Origin: Modestobacter marinus
GTDB taxonomy: Bacteria; Actinomycetota; Actinomycetes; Mycobacteriales; Geodermatophilaceae
Assembly: GCF_019799945.1 (NCBI RefSeq)
Contig: NZ_JABGCH010000021.1
Coordinates: forward strand, 31,309 to 95,308
Direction: 5' to 3'
Length of the DNA: 64,000 bases
Shown: positions 43,000 to 53,477 of the stretch, one piece after another
Numbering within the stretch: the stretch's first letter is position 1
Layout: each line of letters opens with the position of its first letter
Position numbers and translations under genes: made by a program
The notes under the pieces: model-generated
Database searches by the model: none
What the model saw: the letters and a program-made list of their open reading frames with translations, nothing else
Told to the model about the DNA's origin: nothing

Positions 43000-43359
43000 G
43001 TGAGCGACTGCCTGTTCTGCCGCATGGTCTCCGGCGAGATCGCGCCCGACGTCGTCCGGGAGACCGACCGCACCCTCGCGTTCCGGGACGTCAACCCCCA
43101 GGCGCCCACCCACGTGCTGGTGATCCCCAAGGAGCACCACGTCACCGTCGGCGCCGTCGCGGCCGCCGATCCCCAGCTCGCCGTGGAGCTCCTCAGCGCC
43201 GCGCAGGCGGTCGCCGAGCAGGAAGGCCTGGGGACGGCGGACTCCCCGGAGCCGGGCTGGCGGCTGGTCACCAACAGCGGGCCGCAGGCCGGGCAGAGCG
43301 TGCACCACGTGCACCTGCACGTGCTGGGCGGCCGCGGGATGACCTGGCCGCCCGGCTGA
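43000..43359 (+). CDS. HIT family (histidine triad) nucleotide-binding protein
   Basis: The 119-residue protein starts SDCLFCRMVSGEI and ends with the histidine triad HHVHLHVLGGRGM (His-x-His-x-His), the nucleotide hydrolase or transferase motif of HINT-type proteins. GTG 43000 is favoured because TAGGGT lies 7 bases upstream. It lies in the conserved order rsmE-HIT-phoH. Confidence 0.95.
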   Translation: MSDCLFCRMVSGEIAPDVVRETDRTLAFRDVNPQAPTHVLVIPKEHHVTVGAVAAADPQLAVELLSAAQAVAEQEGLGTADSPEPGWRLVTNSGPQAGQSVHHVHLHVLGGRGMTWPPG

Positions 43360-43471
43360 GCAGCCCGGACGTCCGGTCACCCCGTCGGGTCGAGCCCGAT
43401 TCGGAGGTGCCGTGCGCGGGTAGACTCGGTCGGGTCACAGCCCCGTAGCAGGAAGGCAGGGTCGAGCGTTC

Positions 43472-44608
<1,137 letters not shown>

Positions 44609-44613
44609 GCGGC

Positions 44614-45126
44614 GTGCCCGTCGAGGTCGCCAACGAGTCCGAGATCGCCGTCGACGAGCAGGCGCTGGCCGGCATCTGCCGCTACGTGCTCGACGCGCTG
44701 GAGGTCAGCCCGCTGGCCGAGCTGTCGGTGCTGTGCGTCGACGTCGACTACATGGCGAGCCTGCACGAGCGGTGGATGGGCGAGAAGGGCCCCACCGACG
44801 TGCTGGCCTTCCCCATGGACGAGCTGGACACCGCCCGGCCCGACGACCCCGACCCGGGGCCGGCGCTGCTCGGTGACGTCGTGCTGTGTCCCGCGGTCGC
44901 CGTCCGGCAGGCCCGGGCGGCCGGCCACGCGATGGCCGACGAGCTGCTCCTGCTCGCCACCCACGGCGTGCTGCACCTGCTCGGCTACGACCACATGGAG
45001 CCCGACGAGGAGAAGGAGATGTTCGCCCTGCAGCAGAAGCTGCTCGAGGGCTGGCGCTCCACCCCGCGCGAGCTCGTGACCGGCGAGCCGGTCACCGTCG
45101 AGAAGCCGGATCCGAGGGCACGATGA
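44614..45126 (+). CDS. ybeY: Endoribonuclease YbeY (rRNA maturation factor)
   Basis: YbeY is a zinc RNase needed for 16S rRNA 3' end maturation. The metal motif [11 protein letters not shown] (His-x3-His-x5-His) lies near residues 118-128, preceded by [16 protein letters not shown] 44614 (170 residues) has GGGGAG 9 bases upstream; TTG 44605 overlapping the phoH stop is the alternative. The stop overlaps the next ATG (ATGA). Confidence 0.95.
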   Translation: MPVEVANESEIAVDEQALAGICRYVLDALEVSPLAELSVLCVDVDYMASLHERWMGEKGPTDVLAFPMDELDTARPDDPDPGPALLGDVVLCPAVAVRQARAAGHAMADELLLLATHGVLHLLGYDHMEPDEEKEMFALQQKLLEGWRSTPRELVTGEPVTVEKPDPRAR

Positions 45127-46484
45127 GCCCGACCGCGATCGTCCTGCTGGTGATCGCCGTCTGCCTGGTCCCGCTGGCCGGCCTCTTCGGCGCGCTCGAC
45201 GCGGCGCTGCAGCGGCTGTCCAAGGCACGCGTCGACGAGCTGCGCCGCGACGGGGTCAAGCGCGCCGACGCGCTCGCCGAGGTGATGGCCGAGCGCTCCC
45301 GGCACATCGCGCTGCTCCTGCTGCTGCGCATCGTCTGCGAGACCGCCGCCACGGTGCTGGTCACACTGGTCTTCTACGTCGTCCTGGACGGGTTGGCCGC
45401 CGGCGTCGTCGCCGCGATCGCGGTGATGACCGTGGTCAGCTACGTGCTGGTCGGCGTCGGCCCGCGCACCCTCGGCCGCCAGCACGCCTACGGCATCGCG
45501 ATGGGCGCCGCCGGCCTGATCCGGCTGCTCGGCCGGCTGCTCGGCCCCATCGCCACGCTGCTGATCCTCATCGGCAACGCGATCACCCCCGGGCGGGGTT
45601 ACCGCGACGGCCCGTTCAGCAGCGAGGTCGAGCTCCGCGAGCTGGTCGACATGGCCGAGGAGCGCGGCGTCGTGGAGTCCGGCGAGCGGAACATGATCCA
45701 CGGCGTCTTCGAGCTCGGCGACACCATCGCCCGCGAGGTCATGGTGCCGCGGCCGGACGTCGTCTGGATCGAGCGCGGCAAGACCCTGCGGCAGGCCCTG
45801 GCGCTGTGCCTGCGCAGCGGCTTCAGCCGCATCCCGGTCGTCGGGGACAACGTCGACGACATCATCGGCATCGTCTTCATGAAGGACCTCGTCCGCCGGT
45901 CCCAGGGCGCCTCGGTCGGCGGCGCGCCGGGGCCGAAGGTGGAGGAGCTGATGCGCCCGGCGGTGTTCGTCCCGGAGTCCAAGCCGGTCGACGAGCTGCT
46001 GCGGGAGATGCAGGCCTCGCGGACACACATGGCCGTCGTCGTCGACGAGTACGGCGGTTTCGCCGGCCTGGTGACGATCGAGGACATCCTCGAGGAGATC
46101 GTCGGGGAGATCGCCGACGAGCACGACGCGGTGCAGCGCCCGCCTATCGAGGAGCTGTCCGACGGCTCGGTGCGGATCACCGCGCGGCTGCCGGTCGAGG
46201 ACCTCGCCGACCTGTTCAAGGTCGAGCTGCCCGACGACGACGGCGTCGAGACCGTCGGCGGCCTGCTCGCGCGGGAGATCGGCATGGTGCCGATCGAGGG
46301 CTCGGCGGCGGAGGTCGGCGGCCTGCGGCTGGTCGCCGAGAGCACCGGCGGGCGGCGCAACCAGATCGACACCATCCTGGTCAGCCGGGTGCCCGAGCCC
46401 GGTGGGGGCGACGAGGACCGCGCCGCCGACGAGCCGGCCGACCAGCCCACCCGGGAGCCCGAGCCGGCCGTCGTGGAATCCTGA
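45123..46484 (+). CDS. CBS-domain protein, hemolysin C / CorC-CNNM family
   Basis: The 453-residue membrane protein has a DUF21-type transmembrane part (residues about 1-150), two CBS domains ([21 protein letters not shown] and [20 protein letters not shown]) and a C-terminal CorC/HlyC domain ([12 protein letters not shown]). Such proteins are linked to Mg/Co efflux. The first membrane segment lacks a signal peptide but starts inside the membrane. ATG overlaps ybeY. Confidence 0.92.
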   Translation: MSPTAIVLLVIAVCLVPLAGLFGALDAALQRLSKARVDELRRDGVKRADALAEVMAERSRHIALLLLLRIVCETAATVLVTLVFYVVLDGLAAGVVAAIAVMTVVSYVLVGVGPRTLGRQHAYGIAMGAAGLIRLLGRLLGPIATLLILIGNAITPGRGYRDGPFSSEVELRELVDMAEERGVVESGERNMIHGVFELGDTIAREVMVPRPDVVWIERGKTLRQALALCLRSGFSRIPVVGDNVDDIIGIVFMKDLVRRSQGASVGGAPGPKVEELMRPAVFVPESKPVDELLREMQASRTHMAVVVDEYGGFAGLVTIEDILEEIVGEIADEHDAVQRPPIEELSDGSVRITARLPVEDLADLFKVELPDDDGVETVGGLLAREIGMVPIEGSAAEVGGLRLVAESTGGRRNQIDTILVSRVPEPGGGDEDRAADEPADQPTREPEPAVVES

Positions 46485-46490
46485 CGCCTC

Positions 46491-46829
46491 GTGAGCGCCG
46501 CTGAGCTGGACCCCGAGGACGCCAAGCTGATCACCCTGGCCCGCTCCGCGCGGGGGCGCACGGGAGCCGCCGAGGGGGCCGCGGTGCGGGACACCGACGG
46601 CCGGACCTACCTCGCCGCGACGGTGGCCCTGCCGTCGCTGCGGCTGTCGGCGCTGCAGGCCGCGGTGGCGGCGGCGGTGTCCAGCGGGGTCGAGGGGCTT
46701 GAAGCGGCGGCGGTGGTCAGCGCCGCGGAGACGGTCGAGGAGGCCGGGCTCACCGCCGTCCGGGACCTCACGCCGTCCGCGCCGGTGCTGCTCGCCGGCC
46801 CCGACGGCACCGTCCGCGCGACCGCCTGA
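46491..46829 (+). CDS. Cytidine deaminase-like protein without zinc motif
   Basis: The 112-residue protein sits between the CBS protein and era, where mycobacteria and others carry a short deaminase-like gene. It has KLITLARSARGRTGAAEGAAVRDTDGRTYLAA and AALQAAVAAAV-like helices typical of the fold, but the catalytic His/Cys-Ala-Glu and PCxxC zinc residues are missing, so it cannot deaminate in the usual way. GTG 46491 starts it 6 bases after the previous stop. Confidence 0.75.
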   Translation: MSAAELDPEDAKLITLARSARGRTGAAEGAAVRDTDGRTYLAATVALPSLRLSALQAAVAAAVSSGVEGLEAAAVVSAAETVEEAGLTAVRDLTPSAPVLLAGPDGTVRATA

Positions 46830-46831
46830 CC

Positions 46832-46879
46832 CCCGGGGGCTTTATCGGGCTCAAGCCCGGGGGCTTTTTCGGGCTCAAG
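46832..46879. terminator. Two tandem 24-base units forming a terminator region
   Basis: The unit CCCGGGGGCTTT(A/T)TCGGGCTCAAG occurs at 46832-46855 and 46856-46879, with one difference. CGGGCT and AGCCCG at the unit boundary and the T-run CTTTTTC make a bidirectional terminator between the converging deaminase-like gene and the membrane protein gene. The second unit contains the stop of the latter. Confidence 0.65.
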
Positions 46880-47483
46880 TACGGAGGGGGCAGCCGAGGG
46901 CGTCGGCGAAGGCATCGGGGTCGCGCACCCAGACGGTGAGCGCCTGCTCGGTCTCGCCGTCCATGCCCAGGTGGCGCACGCCGACCCGCTGCCGGCCCGG
47001 CCACCAGCCGCCCCGCCGCCTGGCCTTCGGCCAGCCTTCCGGCCCGGGGCCGGCGACGACCTGCCGCACCAGCACCAGCGGCACGATGCCGAACGTCGAG
47101 ACCTGCCGCAGGCCCGCGATGTCGGTGGACAGGCCGGTGTCGGAGACGGTGAGCCGGCCGGTGGAGCCGGCGAGCACCAGCAGCCCGAGGCCGAGGGCCA
47201 GCGGCAGCTCGTCGACCACCGCCGCCCGCCCCTCCCGCCAGCCCAGGAAGGACAGCCACGCCACGACGGCGAGCACGGTCAGCGCGATCACCCGCAGGGA
47301 CGCCAGCTGGTACTGCCAGTAGCGCAGCGGGGCGGGGGTGACCGTGACGTGCCGCTTCGGGCCGCGGCCGGCCAGGTAGCCGTAGCTGGTCACCTGGCTG
47401 ACGTGCCGCTCCCGGTCGCGGGCGGCCCGGACCACCAGGGGATCACCGTGCTCACGTCGGGACCGGGGAGGCATGACGACCAT
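46875..47483 (-). CDS. Hypothetical membrane protein
   Basis: A 202-residue product with two adjacent hydrophobic segments, LRVIALTVLAVVAWLSFLGW (residues about 63-82) and LPLALGLGLLVLAGS, then a soluble C-terminal domain (GRLTVSDTGLSTDIAGLRQV, VWVRDPDAFADALGCP) that resembles small PH-like actinobacterial proteins. ATG 47483 or ATG 47474 starts it. It is divergent from era. Function unknown. Confidence 0.75.
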   Translation of the reverse strand: MVVMPPRSRREHGDPLVVRAARDRERHVSQVTSYGYLAGRGPKRHVTVTPAPLRYWQYQLASLRVIALTVLAVVAWLSFLGWREGRAAVVDELPLALGLGLLVLAGSTGRLTVSDTGLSTDIAGLRQVSTFGIVPLVLVRQVVAGPGPEGWPKARRRGGWWPGRQRVGVRHLGMDGETEQALTVWVRDPDAFADALGCPLRT

Positions 47484-47532
47484 GATCCCAGCCGCCGCCG
47501 GGGTGTCGGCGGTCAGTGGGAGACTGGACGGC

Positions 47533-48450
47533 GTGACCGAGACCGATCAGCCGCCCTACCGCAGCGGCTTCGCCTGCCTGGTCGGCCGGCCCAACGCCGG
47601 CAAGACCACGCTGACGAACGCCCTGGTGGGGGAGAAGGTCGGCATCGTCAGCAACCGGCCGCAGACCACGCGGCACGCGATCCGCGGGGTGGTGCACCGC
47701 CCGGAGGGCCAGCTGGTGCTCGTCGACACGCCGGGGCTGCATAAGCCGAAGAGCCTGCTGGGCCAGCGGCTGAACGACGTGGTCCGGGACACGCTGTCCG
47801 AGGTCGACGTGATCGTCTTCTGCATCCCGGCTGACCAGCCGGTCGGGTCCGGTGACGCGTTCATCGCCCGGCAGCTCAAGGAGGTGACCACGCCGATCGT
47901 CGTGGTCGTCACCAAGACCGACGTGGCCGGCAAGAAGGCGATCACCGAGCAGCTCGTGGCGGCCAGCAAGCTGGTCGAGGCCCGCGAGATCGTGCCGGTC
48001 AGTGCCGTCGCCGGCGAGCAGGTGGAGCTGCTGGAGGACCTGCTGATCGGGTTGCTGCCCGAGGGGCCGCCGATGTACCCGGAGGAGCAGACCACCGACG
48101 AGGACGTCGAGCGGCAGATCGCCGAGCTGGTGCGCGAGGCGGCGCTGGAGAAGGTCCGCCAGGAGGTGCCGCACTCGCTCGCCGTCACGGTGGAGGAGAT
48201 CAACCGCAAGCCCGACCCACGGGACCGCGACGCCGTCTTCACCGAGATCCACGCGCTGCTGCACGTCGAGCGCCCCAGCCAGAAGCCGATGCTGCTGGGC
48301 AAGGGCGGCGCGACGATCAAGGCCATCGGCAGCGAGGCCCGGGTCGGGCTGGAGGTGCTGCTCGGCGGCCGGGTGCACCTGGACCTGCACGTCACCGTGC
48401 TCGGCGAGTGGCAGGACGACCCGAAGAAGCTCAACCGGCTCGGCTACTGA
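47533..48450 (+). CDS. era: GTPase Era
   Basis: Era is the GTPase that binds 16S rRNA near its 3' end and finishes the 30S subunit. The 305-residue protein has G1 VGRPNAGKTTL, G2 region SNRPQTTRHAIRGV, G3 DTPGLHKPK, G4 TKTD and the KH domain with LLGKGGATIKAIGSEAR. GTG 47533 is taken because homology begins there; ATG 47473 would add 20 residues overlapping the divergent gene. It lies before recO as usual. Confidence 0.96.
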   Translation: MTETDQPPYRSGFACLVGRPNAGKTTLTNALVGEKVGIVSNRPQTTRHAIRGVVHRPEGQLVLVDTPGLHKPKSLLGQRLNDVVRDTLSEVDVIVFCIPADQPVGSGDAFIARQLKEVTTPIVVVVTKTDVAGKKAITEQLVAASKLVEAREIVPVSAVAGEQVELLEDLLIGLLPEGPPMYPEEQTTDEDVERQIAELVREAALEKVRQEVPHSLAVTVEEINRKPDPRDRDAVFTEIHALLHVERPSQKPMLLGKGGATIKAIGSEARVGLEVLLGGRVHLDLHVTVLGEWQDDPKKLNRLGY

Positions 48451-48462
48451 GGCGACGGGCCA

Positions 48463-49209
48463 GTGAGCACCACACCGCAGGCGCTGTACCGCGACGAGGG
48501 CGTCGTCCTCCGCACCCAGAAGCTGGGCGAGGCCGACCGCATCGTCACGGTGCTGACCCGGCGCACCGGCAAGGTGCGCGCCGTGGCCAAGGGGGTGCGC
48601 CGCACCAAGAGCAAGTTCGGCGCGCGGCTGGAGCCGTTCAGCCACGTCGACCTGCAGCTGTACACCGGCCGGAACCTGGACATCGTCAGCCAGGCCGAGT
48701 CGATCCACGCCTACGGTCCCGCGGTGGTCCGCGACTACCGCGCCTACACCGCCGGCACCGCCGTGCTGGAGACCGCCGACCGGCTGACGGCGGAGGAGAG
48801 GGAACCGCAGCTGCGGATGTTCCTCCTGGTCATCGGTGCGCTGCGCACGCTGGCCGACGCCAGTCGCCCGCCGGGGCTGGTGCTCGACGCGTTCCTGCTG
48901 CGGGCGATGTCGGTGGCCGGGTGGGAGCCCGCGCTCGGTGACTGCGCCCGCTGCGGCGAGGAGGGCCCGCACCGGCACTTCTCCGTCCCGGCCGGGGGCA
49001 CCGTGTGCCCGGCCTGCCGTCCCGCCGGCTCGGCGATGCCGAACCTGGTGACGATCGACCTGCTGGAGGCGTTGTTGAGCGGCGACTGGGTCCGGGCCGA
49101 GGCCAGCCAGGCGATGAGCCGGCGGGAGGGCAGCGGCCTGGTCGCGGCGATGCTGCAGTGGCACCTGGAGCGTGGGCTGCGCTCGCTGCCGCTGGTGGAC
49201 CGCTCATGA
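48463..49209 (+). CDS. recO: DNA repair protein RecO
   Basis: RecO loads RecA together with RecR. The 248-residue product has the OB-fold start [20 protein letters not shown] (residues about 5-24), [17 protein letters not shown], and a C-terminal zinc-type cluster [13 protein letters not shown] (four cysteines). GTG 48463 is 12 bases after era. Its end runs into the dispersed repeat ahead of uppS. Confidence 0.96.
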   Translation: MSTTPQALYRDEGVVLRTQKLGEADRIVTVLTRRTGKVRAVAKGVRRTKSKFGARLEPFSHVDLQLYTGRNLDIVSQAESIHAYGPAVVRDYRAYTAGTAVLETADRLTAEEREPQLRMFLLVIGALRTLADASRPPGLVLDAFLLRAMSVAGWEPALGDCARCGEEGPHRHFSVPAGGTVCPACRPAGSAMPNLVTIDLLEALLSGDWVRAEASQAMSRREGSGLVAAMLQWHLERGLRSLPLVDRS

Positions 49210-49280
49210 GCGGACGGGCGCGTGAGCATCGCAGCGAGGAACGAGCGGGGACCGGAGCGCGCCGCGGGAGCGAACGGGTG
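49204..49280. repeat. Inverted single copy of the dispersed intergenic repeat
   Basis: GTGAGCATCGCAGCGAGGAA and CGAGCG..ACCGGAGCG here are the reverse complement of the core of the repeat at 24501-24661. It separates recO from uppS and, as there, touches both gene ends. Confidence 0.75.
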
Positions 49281-49285
49281 ATGTC

Positions 49286-50050
49286 GTGCAGCGGGAGGTG
49301 AAGGCGCCCAACCCGCATCCGTCCGGGGCCCGTCCGCCGCAGCTGCCGGCGGACCGGGTGCCCGGGCACGTGGCGATCGTCATGGACGGCAACGGCCGCT
49401 GGGCCAAGCAGCGCGGCCTGCCGCGCACCGCCGGACACGAGGCGGGGGAGTCCTCGCTGTTCGACTGCGTCGAGGGCGCGATCGAGCTCGGCGTCACGGC
49501 GATCAGCGCGTACGCCTTCTCCACCGAGAACTGGCGGCGCAGCCCGGAGGAGGTCCGCTTCCTGATGGGCTTCAACCGGGACGTGATCCGCCGTCGCCGG
49601 GACGAGATGCACGAGCTCGGGGTGCGGGTGCGCTGGGCCGGTCGCCGTCCGCGGCTGTGGAGCAGCGTCATCAAGGAGCTCGAGATCGCCGAGGAGCTCA
49701 CCAAGGACAACGACGTCCTCACCCTCACGATGTGCGTCAACTACGGCGGGCGGGCCGAGATCGCCGACGCCGCGGCCGCGATCGCCCGGGAGGTCGCCGC
49801 CGGGCGGCTCAAGCCGGACAAGGTCGACGAGGCGACCGTCGCCCGGTTCCTCGACGAGCCGGACATGCCCGACGTCGACCTGTTCGTGCGCAGCTCCGGG
49901 GAGAACCGGACCAGCAACTTCCTGCTCTGGCAGTCGGCCTACGCGGAGTTCGTCTTCCTCGACACGCTGTGGCCCGACTTCGACCGCCGCCACCTGTGGC
50001 AGGCCTGCGAGGAGTACGCGAGCCGCCAGCGCCGCTTCGGCAGCGCTTAG
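49286..50050 (+). CDS. uppS: Isoprenyl transferase (undecaprenyl diphosphate synthase type); TAG stop
   Basis: The 254-residue cis-prenyltransferase has [20 protein letters not shown] (residues about 29-48), [15 protein letters not shown], and the C-terminal signatures [22 protein letters not shown] and FLDTLWPDF. It makes the polyprenyl carrier for cell-wall synthesis, either decaprenyl or undecaprenyl diphosphate. GTG 49286 follows the repeat. The gene ends in TAG. Confidence 0.95.
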   Translation: MQREVKAPNPHPSGARPPQLPADRVPGHVAIVMDGNGRWAKQRGLPRTAGHEAGESSLFDCVEGAIELGVTAISAYAFSTENWRRSPEEVRFLMGFNRDVIRRRRDEMHELGVRVRWAGRRPRLWSSVIKELEIAEELTKDNDVLTLTMCVNYGGRAEIADAAAAIAREVAAGRLKPDKVDEATVARFLDEPDMPDVDLFVRSSGENRTSNFLLWQSAYAEFVFLDTLWPDFDRRHLWQACEEYASRQRRFGSA

Positions 50051-50051
50051 G

Positions 50052-50100
50052 CCCCCTGCAGGGCCCCGCCGCGAGCTTGCGAGCGGTGGGGGGCAGGGGG
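50052..50100. terminator. Long hairpin between uppS and fur
   Basis: CCCCCTGC (50052-50059) pairs with GCAGGGGG (50093-50100) and the inner CCCCGCCGC (50064-50072) with GCGGTGGGG (50083-50091) with one G-T pair. It lies between convergent genes and probably terminates both. The sequence looks like a dispersed repeat element. Confidence 0.75.
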
Positions 50101-50112
50101 TCCTTCTACCGC

Positions 50113-50499
50113 TCAGTCCCGCGCGCGGCAGCCGGCGCAGGTGCCGACGATCTCCATCGTGTGGCTGACGTCGGCGAACCCGTGCTCACCGGCCACCCGG
50201 TCGGCCCACTGCTCCACGGCGGGCCCGGCGACCTCCACCGTGCGCCCGCACGAGCGGCACACGAGGTGGTGGTGGTGCTGGGTACTGCAGCGCCGGTACA
50301 GCGCCTCGCCGGAGTCGGTGCGGATCGAGTCCAGCTCGCCGTCGTCGGCGAGCGCCTGGACGGCGCGGTAGACGGTGGACAGCCCCACGCCGTCGCCGGC
50401 GCTGCGCAGCCGGGCGTGCACCTCCTGGGCGCTGTGGAAGCCCTCGAGCTGGTCGAAGACGGCGGCGACGGCGGCGCGCTGGCGGGTGGTCCGAGCCAT
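50113..50499 (-). CDS. Fur family transcriptional regulator (Zur-like)
   Basis: The 128-residue protein has the winged-helix start RTTRQRAAVAAVFDQ, GVGLSTVYRAVQALADDGELDSIR and the metal part HHHHLVCRSCGRTVEV with a second CAGC pair, the structural zinc site. It most resembles Zur. It overlaps the arsR-type gene by 1 base (ATGA), and a Zur-like box lies before the pair, so the operon may be zinc-controlled. Confidence 0.9.
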   Translation of the reverse strand: MARTTRQRAAVAAVFDQLEGFHSAQEVHARLRSAGDGVGLSTVYRAVQALADDGELDSIRTDSGEALYRRCSTQHHHHLVCRSCGRTVEVAGPAVEQWADRVAGEHGFADVSHTMEIVGTCAGCRARD

Positions 50500-50852
50500 C
50501 AGACGATCGCCGTGCCGCGGGAGGCGTCGTCCGCGCGTCCGTGACCGGCGTGCTCGATGGCGTCCCGCACGATGTGCGCGACGTGCGCGTCGACCAGCCG
50601 GTACTCCACCTGCCGGTGCTGTCGCACGCCGGCGACCAGCCCCGCCGACCGCAGCACCCGCAGGTGCTGGGAGACCAGCGGCTGCGGCACGCCGAGCGCG
50701 TCGACGAGCTGGTGCACGCAGCGGGAGCCGTGCTCGGCGAGCAGGGCCACGATCGACAGCCGGAGCGGGAAGGCCAGCGCGGTCAGCAGCTCACTGGCCG
50801 CCAGCACGTCGGCGGGGATCGTCCGGCTCGGGGTGGTGAGGGCCGCGGACAT
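50499..50852 (-). CDS. ArsR/SmtB family transcriptional regulator
   Basis: The 117-residue product has LLTALAFPLRLSIVALLAEHGSRCVHQLV and the helix-turn-helix VPQPLVSQHLRVLRSAGLVAGVR, with a C-terminal HVAHIVRDAIEHA that may hold a metal site (SmtB/ZiaR-like). ATG 50852 is chosen; TTG 50888 would place the operator inside the gene. Such ArsR-Zur pairs control zinc balance in actinobacteria. Confidence 0.9.
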   Translation of the reverse strand: MSAALTTPSRTIPADVLAASELLTALAFPLRLSIVALLAEHGSRCVHQLVDALGVPQPLVSQHLRVLRSAGLVAGVRQHRQVEYRLVDAHVAHIVRDAIEHAGHGRADDASRGTAIV

Positions 50853-50872
50853 GACATCATCGTCGGCGCACG

Positions 50873-50887
50873 TGAGAATCGTTGTCA
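50873..50887. promoter_or_regulatory. Zur-like operator
   Basis: TGAGAATCGTTGTCA is a 15-base near-palindrome (TGA-N-AA-NNN-TT-N-TCA) matching the actinobacterial Zur box pattern. It lies 21 bases before the arsR ATG and 16 bases before the ABM start on the opposite strand, so it could control both directions. Confidence 0.7.
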
Positions 50888-50902
50888 ACTGAAGGGGGTC
50901 CG

Positions 50903-51190
50903 GTGTTCGCCGTCACCCGGTTGCGCGTCCCGGCCGACGACGTCCCGGCCCTGCTGGCCGCAGCGGGCGAGCTGCTGGCCGTGCTCCGCACCCGCCCCGG
51001 GTTCCGGGACGGCGCCGTCGGCCGCGCCGCCGACGACGACTCGCTGTGCGCCCTCTGGACGACGTGGGACGGCGTGGGTGCCTACCGCCGTGCGCTGTCC
51101 GCCCCCGAGGCCAAGATCGCCGGCGCCCCGGTGTGGGTCCATGCCGTCGACGAGCCGGGCGCCTACCTGACGGACGAGGCGTGGACCTGA
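50903..51190 (+). CDS. ABM-domain (antibiotic biosynthesis monooxygenase-like) protein
   Basis: The 95-residue protein reads FAVTRLRVPADDVPALLAAAGELLAVLRTRPGFRDG in several parts with CALWTTWDGVGAYRRAL, the usual ABM barrel. GTG 50903 follows GAAGGGGG. It overlaps the permease gene by 10 bases and is divergent from the ArsR-Zur operon. Substrate unknown. Confidence 0.8.
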   Translation: MFAVTRLRVPADDVPALLAAAGELLAVLRTRPGFRDGAVGRAADDDSLCALWTTWDGVGAYRRALSAPEAKIAGAPVWVHAVDEPGAYLTDEAWT

Positions 51191-51942
51191 CGCTGGTCCT
51201 CTCCGGCGCGGCGGTGGTCGTCGGCGCCAGCCTGCTCGGCGGCGTCACCGGGTTCGGGTTCTCCCTCGTCTGCGCGCCGTTGCTGTTGCTCCTGGGGATG
51301 GGGCTGACCGACGTCGTCGTCGTCAACCTCACGATCGGCCTGCTCACCCGGCTGGCGACGGTCGCCCGGCTGCACCGGTCGGTGCACCGTCGCCGGGCCG
51401 CGTACCTGGTCGCCGGTTCCCTGCCCGGACTGTTGCTCGGCCATCTCGTCCGGGACGTGGTCAGCGGGGATGCGCTGAAGGTGACGGCCGGGGGCGTGGC
51501 GGTCGTGGTGGCCGCCTTCCTCCTGCTCGGCCCGGCCGGAGCCCGGTCGGCGGGCGACGGCAGCCGGGTCCCGCCGCTGGCCACGGGTGGCGCGGGGATG
51601 CTGGGCGGCTTCCTGGGCATCACCACGTCGCTCAACGGCCCGCCACCGGTCGTCCTGCTCTCCCGGCAGAACGTCGCGCCGCGGCAGTTCGTGGCCGACC
51701 TGGCGGTGTACTTCATCGTCTGCAACGCCCTGGCCCTGGCCCTGATCGGGCTGGCCGGCGAGCTGGACCTGGGCCGGGTCGGGCTGCTCCTGCTGTGCTG
51801 GCTGCCCGGCGCCGTGCTGGGCAACGCCCTCGGGAACACCTGGGCCGGCCGGGTGCCCCGGGGCCCGTTCCGGGTGATGACCCTGTGCCTGGTCATGGTG
51901 ACCGGGCTGGCCACCGTGGTGACCGCGCTCGCCGGCGGCTGA
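51181..51942 (+). CDS. TauE/SafE family sulfite exporter-like permease
   Basis: The 253-residue membrane protein has two repeats of four segments, starting with GAAVVVGASLLGGVTGFGFSLV and later GGFLGITTSLNGPPPVVLL, the TauE signature (G-x-x-x-G/TGFGFSLV type). These exporters move sulfite or organosulfonates. GTG 51181 overlaps the ABM gene. Its place near zinc regulators is not explained. Confidence 0.9.
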   Translation: MDLTLVLSGAAVVVGASLLGGVTGFGFSLVCAPLLLLLGMGLTDVVVVNLTIGLLTRLATVARLHRSVHRRRAAYLVAGSLPGLLLGHLVRDVVSGDALKVTAGGVAVVVAAFLLLGPAGARSAGDGSRVPPLATGGAGMLGGFLGITTSLNGPPPVVLLSRQNVAPRQFVADLAVYFIVCNALALALIGLAGELDLGRVGLLLLCWLPGAVLGNALGNTWAGRVPRGPFRVMTLCLVMVTGLATVVTALAGG

Positions 51943-52043
51943 GCCGCCGGTGCGGCGGCGGGGCCGCGACGGGCGGCGACTAACGTCTGGAAGGACCTCC
52001 CCGCAGGGGAGCCGCCGCCGACCGCCAGCCGGATGGAGCCCTC

Positions 52044-53459
52044 GTGCCCAGCGACACCCCGACCGCCCCCCGCACCGCCGACCCCGCCCGGCTGGACAAG
52101 GTGGTGAACCTCTGCAAGCGCCGGGGGTTCGTCTTCCCGTCCGGTGAGATCTACGGCGGCACGCGCTCGGCCTGGGACTACGGGCCGCTGGGCGTGGAGC
52201 TGAAGGACAACATCAAGAAGCAGTGGTGGCGCACCGTCGTCCAGGGCCGGGACGACGTCGTCGGCCTGGACTCCTCGGTGATCCTGCCCCGCCAGGTGTG
52301 GGTCGCCTCCGGTCACGTCGGTGTCTTCACGGACCCGCTGACCGAGTGCACGAACTGCCACAAGCGGTTCCGCGCCGACCACCTCGAGGAGGAGTTCGAG
52401 GAGAAGAAGGGCCGGGCGCCGGAGAACGGCCTGGCCGACATCTCCTGCCCGAACTGCGGCGTCAAGGGCCAGTGGACCGAGCCGCGCGACTTCAACATGA
52501 TGCTGAAGACCTATCTCGGCCCGGTCGAGGACGAGTCCGGCCTGCACTACCTGCGCCCGGAGACGGCGCAGGGCATCTTCGTCAGCTTCGCCAACGTGAT
52601 GGGCGCGGCCCGGAAGAAGCCGCCGTTCGGCATCGGCCAGATCGGCAAGTCCTTCCGCAACGAGATCACCCCCGGGAACTTCATCTTCCGGACCCGTGAG
52701 TTCGAGCAGATGGAGATGGAGTACTTCGTCCAGCCCGGCACGGACGAGGAGTGGCACCAGTACTGGATCGACGAGCGCACCCGCTGGTACGTCGACCTGG
52801 GCATCTCCCGGGACAACCTGCGGCACTACGAGCACCCCAAGGAGAAGCTGTCCCACTACTCGACGCGCACCGTCGACATCGAGTACCGGTTCGGCTTCCC
52901 CGGCTCGGAGTGGGGCGAGCTCGAGGGCGTCGCCAACCGCACCGACTTCGACCTCAAGACGCACAGCGACCACTCCGGCGCCGACCTGTCGTACTTCGAC
53001 CAGGCCAGCGGTGAGCGGTGGACGCCCTACGTCATCGAGCCCGCGGCCGGCCTGACCCGGTCGCTGATGGCGTTCCTGGTCGAGGCCTACTCCGAGGACG
53101 AGGCCCCCAACGCCAAGGGCGGCGTCGACACCCGCACGGTGCTCCGGCTCGACCCGCGGCTGTCGCCGGTCAAGGCCGCCGTCCTGCCGCTGTCGCGCAA
53201 CGCCGACCTGTCGCCCAAGGCCCGAGACCTCGCCGCGGAGCTGCGGAAGAGCTGGAACGTCGACTTCGACGACGCCGGCGCCATCGGCCGTCGCTACCGG
53301 CGGCAGGACGAGATCGGCACCCCGTTCTGCCTCACCGTCGACTTCGACACGCTCGAGGATGACGCGGTGACCGTGCGGGAGCGCGACACGATGACCCAGG
53401 AGCGGGTGGGCCTCGACCAGGTCGTCTCCTACCTGGGTGCCCGCCTCCCCGGCTGCTGA
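52044..53459 (+). CDS. glyS: Glycyl-tRNA synthetase (alpha2 type)
   Basis: Class II synthetase of 471 residues with [34 protein letters not shown], motif 2 in [19 protein letters not shown] and motif 3 in [14 protein letters not shown]. Cysteines [14 protein letters not shown] suggest a zinc-binding insertion. It charges tRNA-Gly. GTG 52044 lies after TAACGT and GGAAGG in the leader, so both leaderless and led forms are possible. Confidence 0.96.
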   Translation: MPSDTPTAPRTADPARLDKVVNLCKRRGFVFPSGEIYGGTRSAWDYGPLGVELKDNIKKQWWRTVVQGRDDVVGLDSSVILPRQVWVASGHVGVFTDPLTECTNCHKRFRADHLEEEFEEKKGRAPENGLADISCPNCGVKGQWTEPRDFNMMLKTYLGPVEDESGLHYLRPETAQGIFVSFANVMGAARKKPPFGIGQIGKSFRNEITPGNFIFRTREFEQMEMEYFVQPGTDEEWHQYWIDERTRWYVDLGISRDNLRHYEHPKEKLSHYSTRTVDIEYRFGFPGSEWGELEGVANRTDFDLKTHSDHSGADLSYFDQASGERWTPYVIEPAAGLTRSLMAFLVEAYSEDEAPNAKGGVDTRTVLRLDPRLSPVKAAVLPLSRNADLSPKARDLAAELRKSWNVDFDDAGAIGRRYRRQDEIGTPFCLTVDFDTLEDDAVTVRERDTMTQERVGLDQVVSYLGARLPGC

Positions 53460-53477
53460 GGAACGGGACGCCGCCGC

